Part shown: positions 7,912 through 10,763 of the stretch, piece by piece
Layout of the letters: the number at the start of each line of letters is the position of its first letter
Numbering within the stretch: position 1 is the stretch's first letter
Assembly: GCA_001275005.1 (NCBI GenBank)
Contig: JWZX01003320.1
Location: 64,001 to 74,763 of the forward strand
Reading direction: 5' to 3'
DNA: 10,763 nucleotides
From: Chrysochromulina tobinii
Taxonomy: Eukaryota; Haptophyta; Prymnesiales; Chrysochromulinaceae
The notes under the pieces: generated by a model
Told to the model about the DNA's origin: nothing
Seen by the model: the letters and a program-made list of their open reading frames with translations, nothing else
The model's database searches: none
Position numbers and translations under genes: made by a program

Positions 7912-10342
7912 TCACAGCTTCTGGTCCACCGTGAGTTTCTGGCGGGGCAGCGGTGGAGGAGCGGCGCCTGATTTGCCAAATTTGGTGTTCGCACGCTTTC
8001 CGAGAGGCGTTGTATCGGGCCGGGCTGCAATCTCGGGTGAGCTCGAGGCAGACGAGGCGTTCCCATTCCCGACGGTACCAGGAGGGGCGCCGAAGGGTGC
8101 GCCTGAGGCAAAGGCGCCGAAGGAGAGGCAGCCGGGCGCACTCGGCGAGGGCAGCGACGAGGCGCGGGACGAGGCGCGGGACGCGGCCGCCGGTGTCAAC
8201 GGCAGCTCTGCCAGGAAGTCGAGCGCACGCTGAGAAAGGAGGAGCTCCTCATCAAGAGCCCCAATGCTCTCGCGGAGGCTCTCGGCGTCATCCCCCCAAC
8301 GCGCGCTGAAGCCGCCTCTCTCGATTTCGTCACCCTCGATTTCGTCACCCTCGATTTCGTCACCCTCGATTTCGTCACCCTCGATTTCGTCGGCGCTCGC
8401 CGCTTCGTTCTCGAAATGGGCGTAGTCACCCTCGTTGCTCGCATCAAATTCGAAACGGCCGATCCGCTCGAGGGGCAGACGAAGCTGCTCCGCAAGGCCA
8501 GCAGGCAGGCGGGCCGGGAGCCCAGGCACACCCGCCGCGCCGCCAGCCACACTCGCAGCCTCTGCCGTGGCCGTGCCCGAGCCGCCCGCGACGGCGCCCT
8601 TCTCTGTTGGTGAGGGAAGAGCGCAGCGCGGCAGGCTGAGGGCGGCGCCTGCGGCACTACGAGACTGCGCGGCGCTGCGGAGCCCCGCGGCGCTGCTGGC
8701 GCTGTGGTGGGCACTTCGGGCGCTGTGGTGGGCACTTCCGGCGCTGTGGTGGGCTCTGCGGATCCCCTCGGCACTAGCGGCGCCCGCAGCGGCGGCCGTC
8801 GCCTCACGCGGCGTGCATAGCGGGCGCGTGGTGCCGCGGGCGGTGCCTGAACGACTGGACGGGGCGGCGAGCTGCTGTCGGAGCTCAGCAGCTTCGCGCA
8901 TGCTGTCCTGGGTCTCCATCAGTGCGCGCGAGCGGGCCGCCTCCGCCTCGGTCGCCTGTTGGCGTGCCACCTTGAGTGCCTCCTCGGTCATGCGGAGCCG
9001 CTGTTCCAGCATGGTGAGCGCCTCGCGGAGCCTCGCTGCTTGGGTGTCGCACTGACCAATCTCGTCAGCGTGTGCGGCGCGCGCGGCCTCCGCCTTGGCA
9101 TCCGCCTTGGCGAGCGCTGCGCGTAGGGCGTCCGCCTCCGCCGTCGCGGCCACCGCGAGGCGCCGCGGCGTGAGTGCCGTCGAGCCACGCGACGTGCCGT
9201 GGCCGGCCGCGCTTCCAAAGTCCGCAGCGCTCGCCACAGCGCGTGCCTTCGGCTGCGCGGCCGTTGGCGTCGCGGGCGGCGTGGCGGCCGGGGTGGCAGC
9301 GGGCGCCGTCTCGGGCGAGTCGCCGGCGGCGATGGGCGGCGGGCGCGGCGGCAGCGCCGTGTCGGTGGCGCCACCTTCGGACTCAGCGTCGGCGCCCTCG
9401 GCGGCGGGGGCGGCTCCCGCAGAAGCGCCGCAGGTGGGAAAAGGGTCAGGCGTGGCGACGCCTGAAACGGCGTCGTCGTGAGCGTCGACTTGTGCAGCTC
9501 GCGCGGCACCGTGCGTCGGCGTCGCGCGCGCGCGCTCCTCATCCGCCTCCTCCTGCGCGCGGACCAGCTCAATGTACCTCTCGGCCGCCTCCGAACGCTC
9601 CGAAAGTTGCGCCTTGAGTTGCCCGATTTGGGACAATGCATGCTCGTACAACTGCTTCTCGCGCACGCGCGTGCGCGCCTCTTGCTGGGCGAGCATGTCG
9701 AGCTTAGCGAACTCGGCCTTCTGGAGCGCGCGCTGGTGGCTCGTCCGCAGCTCCTGCTTCTCGTACAGGTGTGCCAGGACGATCGACTGCTTCTCACGCT
9801 CGACGCTATCCACTCGAACGTCCGCCTCTGCCATGAGCTCACGCACGAGCAGCCTGCGCTCGACCTCTGCGCGCGCCTCCGACTGGGCGCGCGCGCGCCG
9901 TGTCGTCGCGAGCGCCGAGCGCAGCGCGGCCAGCTCGTCGTCGCTGCTTACCCGCTCGGTCGGCGCCGTCGGCCGAGGCGTGGCCGCCGGTGTGGCGGCC
10001 GATGCACCCGCGAGGTGCAAGCGAAGGCGTGGCGTGCTCGGCGCGGGCAGGCGCGCCGCGGCCGCCGCTTGCAGCGCGAGCGCCGTGCGCCATTGGCTGT
10101 AGCGTGCGGCAGAGCAGGCACGTGCGGTGCGCGCTCAACTGCAGTATGATCGTCGCCGCGGTCGCCTGTCGCCTGAGCGTGCGCTGGCGCTCCTTGGCAG
10201 CGGCGAGCCGCGCTGTCTTCGCCTCGACGGATGAGCGGTCCGTGTCGGGCTCCATCAGGACCGAACGGCCCGTCGGAAGCGTCCAACTGGGACTTGCCAT
10301 CAACTCGCCGCCCTCAAAGCCTGGCCGGCCGCCTTCGAGCAT
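7912..10342 (-). CDS. Coiled-coil protein with low-complexity linkers, function unknown
   Basis: Exon 2 is one open frame from about 10096 to the stop at 7912, but it has no ATG start (only TTG at 10020). Upstream, another frame has an ATG at 10342 and reads into a helix-rich MEPDTDRSSVEAKTARLAAA region. A 43-base intron (10139-10097) would join them in frame to give 795 residues; starts at 10300 or further upstream are possible. Coiled coils are likely at about 120-258 (rich in Glu, Arg, Gln, Leu) and 383-483, separated by an Ala/Pro/Thr-rich linker. Then come SAHHSAG-type repeats (about 514-534), five DEIEG units (about 636-660) and a Ser/Ala-rich end with a basic PLGKRANTKFGK. No catalytic domain, signal peptide or membrane helix is seen. 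Inference: a cytoplasmic scaffold, cytoskeletal or flagella/basal-body type protein. The first exon and start are the least certain part. Confidence 0.72.
8320..8394 (-). repeat. 15-base coding minisatellite (DEIEG x5)
   Basis: Five tandem 15-base units (plus strand CTCGATTTCGTCACC, the last ending GGC) encode DEIEG repeated in frame, a strongly acidic tract in the coiled-coil protein. The near absence of substitutions between units suggests recent or ongoing expansion. Confidence 0.95.
8699..8761 (-). repeat. 21-base coding minisatellite (SAHHSAx x3)
   Basis: Three tandem 21-base units (plus strand GCGCTGTGGTGGGCACTTCG and variants) encode a His-rich SAHHSAG/R/S repeat in the coiled-coil protein. 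Confidence 0.92.
10097..10139 (-). other. Possible 43-base intron (or frameshift) in the coiled-coil gene
   Basis: The proposed donor is CTGCA|GTTGAG and the acceptor CTGCTCTGCCGCACGCTACAG|C. Splicing joins ...TIIL-H-QWRTALALQ in frame and removes a TGA at 10137. The acceptor looks good, but the donor is poor and 43 bases is much shorter than the other two introns (88 and 190). A sequencing indel or a different first exon would also explain the frame change. Confidence 0.45.
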
Positions 10343-10763
10343 AAAAACAAGAAGTTCAAGACAACGCGCGACGAAACTCAATTGAACGAAACAAATTGCC
10401 TTCCCGTGAGAATGGCGGGAGTCCGAGACAATCTGCTTACATGTAATAAACAGGCCGTTACTCGGTGGCATGTGAGGGAGAGGCTGAGCTCTCCCCCGAA
10501 AGTCATAGTAATCCGCGAGTGAAGTCGATCTCTGATGAACGAGTACGGTCGCGTTGCGCCGTTGGCGGCCGCGCCCACCCGGGCATTTCACTCCTTTCGA
10601 GAACTACCAGAAAGCCCATCCCCGGATGGCAGCGGTCGAATGGCCGCTCTATAAAACAGCCTCACGGGGCTGACCGGGATTGGGGTTATTTTCGATACAA
10701 GAAAAGGGAGTTTTCGATACAAGATATCATTATATATCATCATATATCTTTATTATATCATTG
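10343..10763. other. Upstream region of the coiled-coil gene with A/T-rich end
   Basis: No gene is supported here. Seen: TATAAAA on the plus strand at 10650-10656, which could serve a gene to the right of the window; a direct repeat TTTTCGATACAAGA at 10689-10702 and 10711-10724; and a strongly A/T-rich end (10725-10763) with repeated TATATCAT-like words. The composition contrasts sharply with the GC-rich DNA before it. Confidence 0.5.
10689..10724 (+). repeat. Direct repeat TTTTCGATACAAGA x2
   Basis: Two identical 14-base copies with a 22-base period lie just before the A/T-rich end. They may be regulatory sites or the edge of a larger repeat that continues outside the window. Confidence 0.85.

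Noticed and set aside
7477-7971. Plus-strand frame of 164 codons upstream of the sulfotransferase
   Set aside because: No recognisable domain, Arg-rich shadow-like composition, and it overlaps the end of the coiled-coil gene.
8435-10149. Plus-strand frames opposite the coiled-coil gene
   Set aside because: They are antisense shadows of a GC-rich gene. The minus frame has clear heptad-like helix sequence and in-frame repeats.

Overview
The window looks like nuclear DNA of a GC-rich eukaryotic microalga. The support is: canonical GT-AG introns that restore reading frames, a type II membrane sulfotransferase with a proline-rich stem, an animal-style trefoil (P-type) domain in a surface protein, and very high G/C at third codon positions. 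A haptophyte-like alga is my best guess, but the sequence does not prove it. No rRNA, tRNA, CRISPR array or transposase was seen.

Layout. (1) Positions 1-4017, plus strand: a large surface protein, open at its 5' end. It has a first array of beta-propeller (SBBP-like) blades, a cysteine-rich trefoil-like linker, a second array of seven blades, one transmembrane helix and, after an 88-base intron, a low-complexity cytoplasmic tail. One extra C near 1740 breaks the frame inside a blade. (2) 4018-4232: a short spacer between convergent genes. (3) 4233-7200, minus strand: a membrane-anchored protein with two tandem sulfotransferase domains. The first keeps the PAPS-binding residues, the second has lost two of them. 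A 190-base intron carries the second domain into a C-terminal exon that ends with a second hydrophobic helix. (4) 7201-7911: the spacer upstream of the sulfotransferase gene, with no convincing gene. (5) 7912-10342, minus strand: a coiled-coil protein of about 795 residues whose first exon lies in another frame. (6) 10343-10763: upstream DNA ending in an A/T-rich tract with a repeated 14-base motif.

How the genes relate. Nothing shows that they form one pathway. The first two encode secretory-pathway membrane proteins: a probable cell-surface recognition or adhesion protein, and a probable Golgi enzyme that sulfates a glycan or protein. The third looks like a cytoplasmic or cytoskeletal scaffold. 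They share a mode of evolution: each contains in-frame tandem or block duplications (a whole propeller, a whole sulfotransferase domain with a recently homogenised core, a 30-base repeat that builds a transmembrane helix, and 15-, 21- and 24-base coding minisatellites). The best candidates for something undescribed are the propeller-trefoil-propeller-TM architecture and the active/degenerate tandem sulfotransferase.
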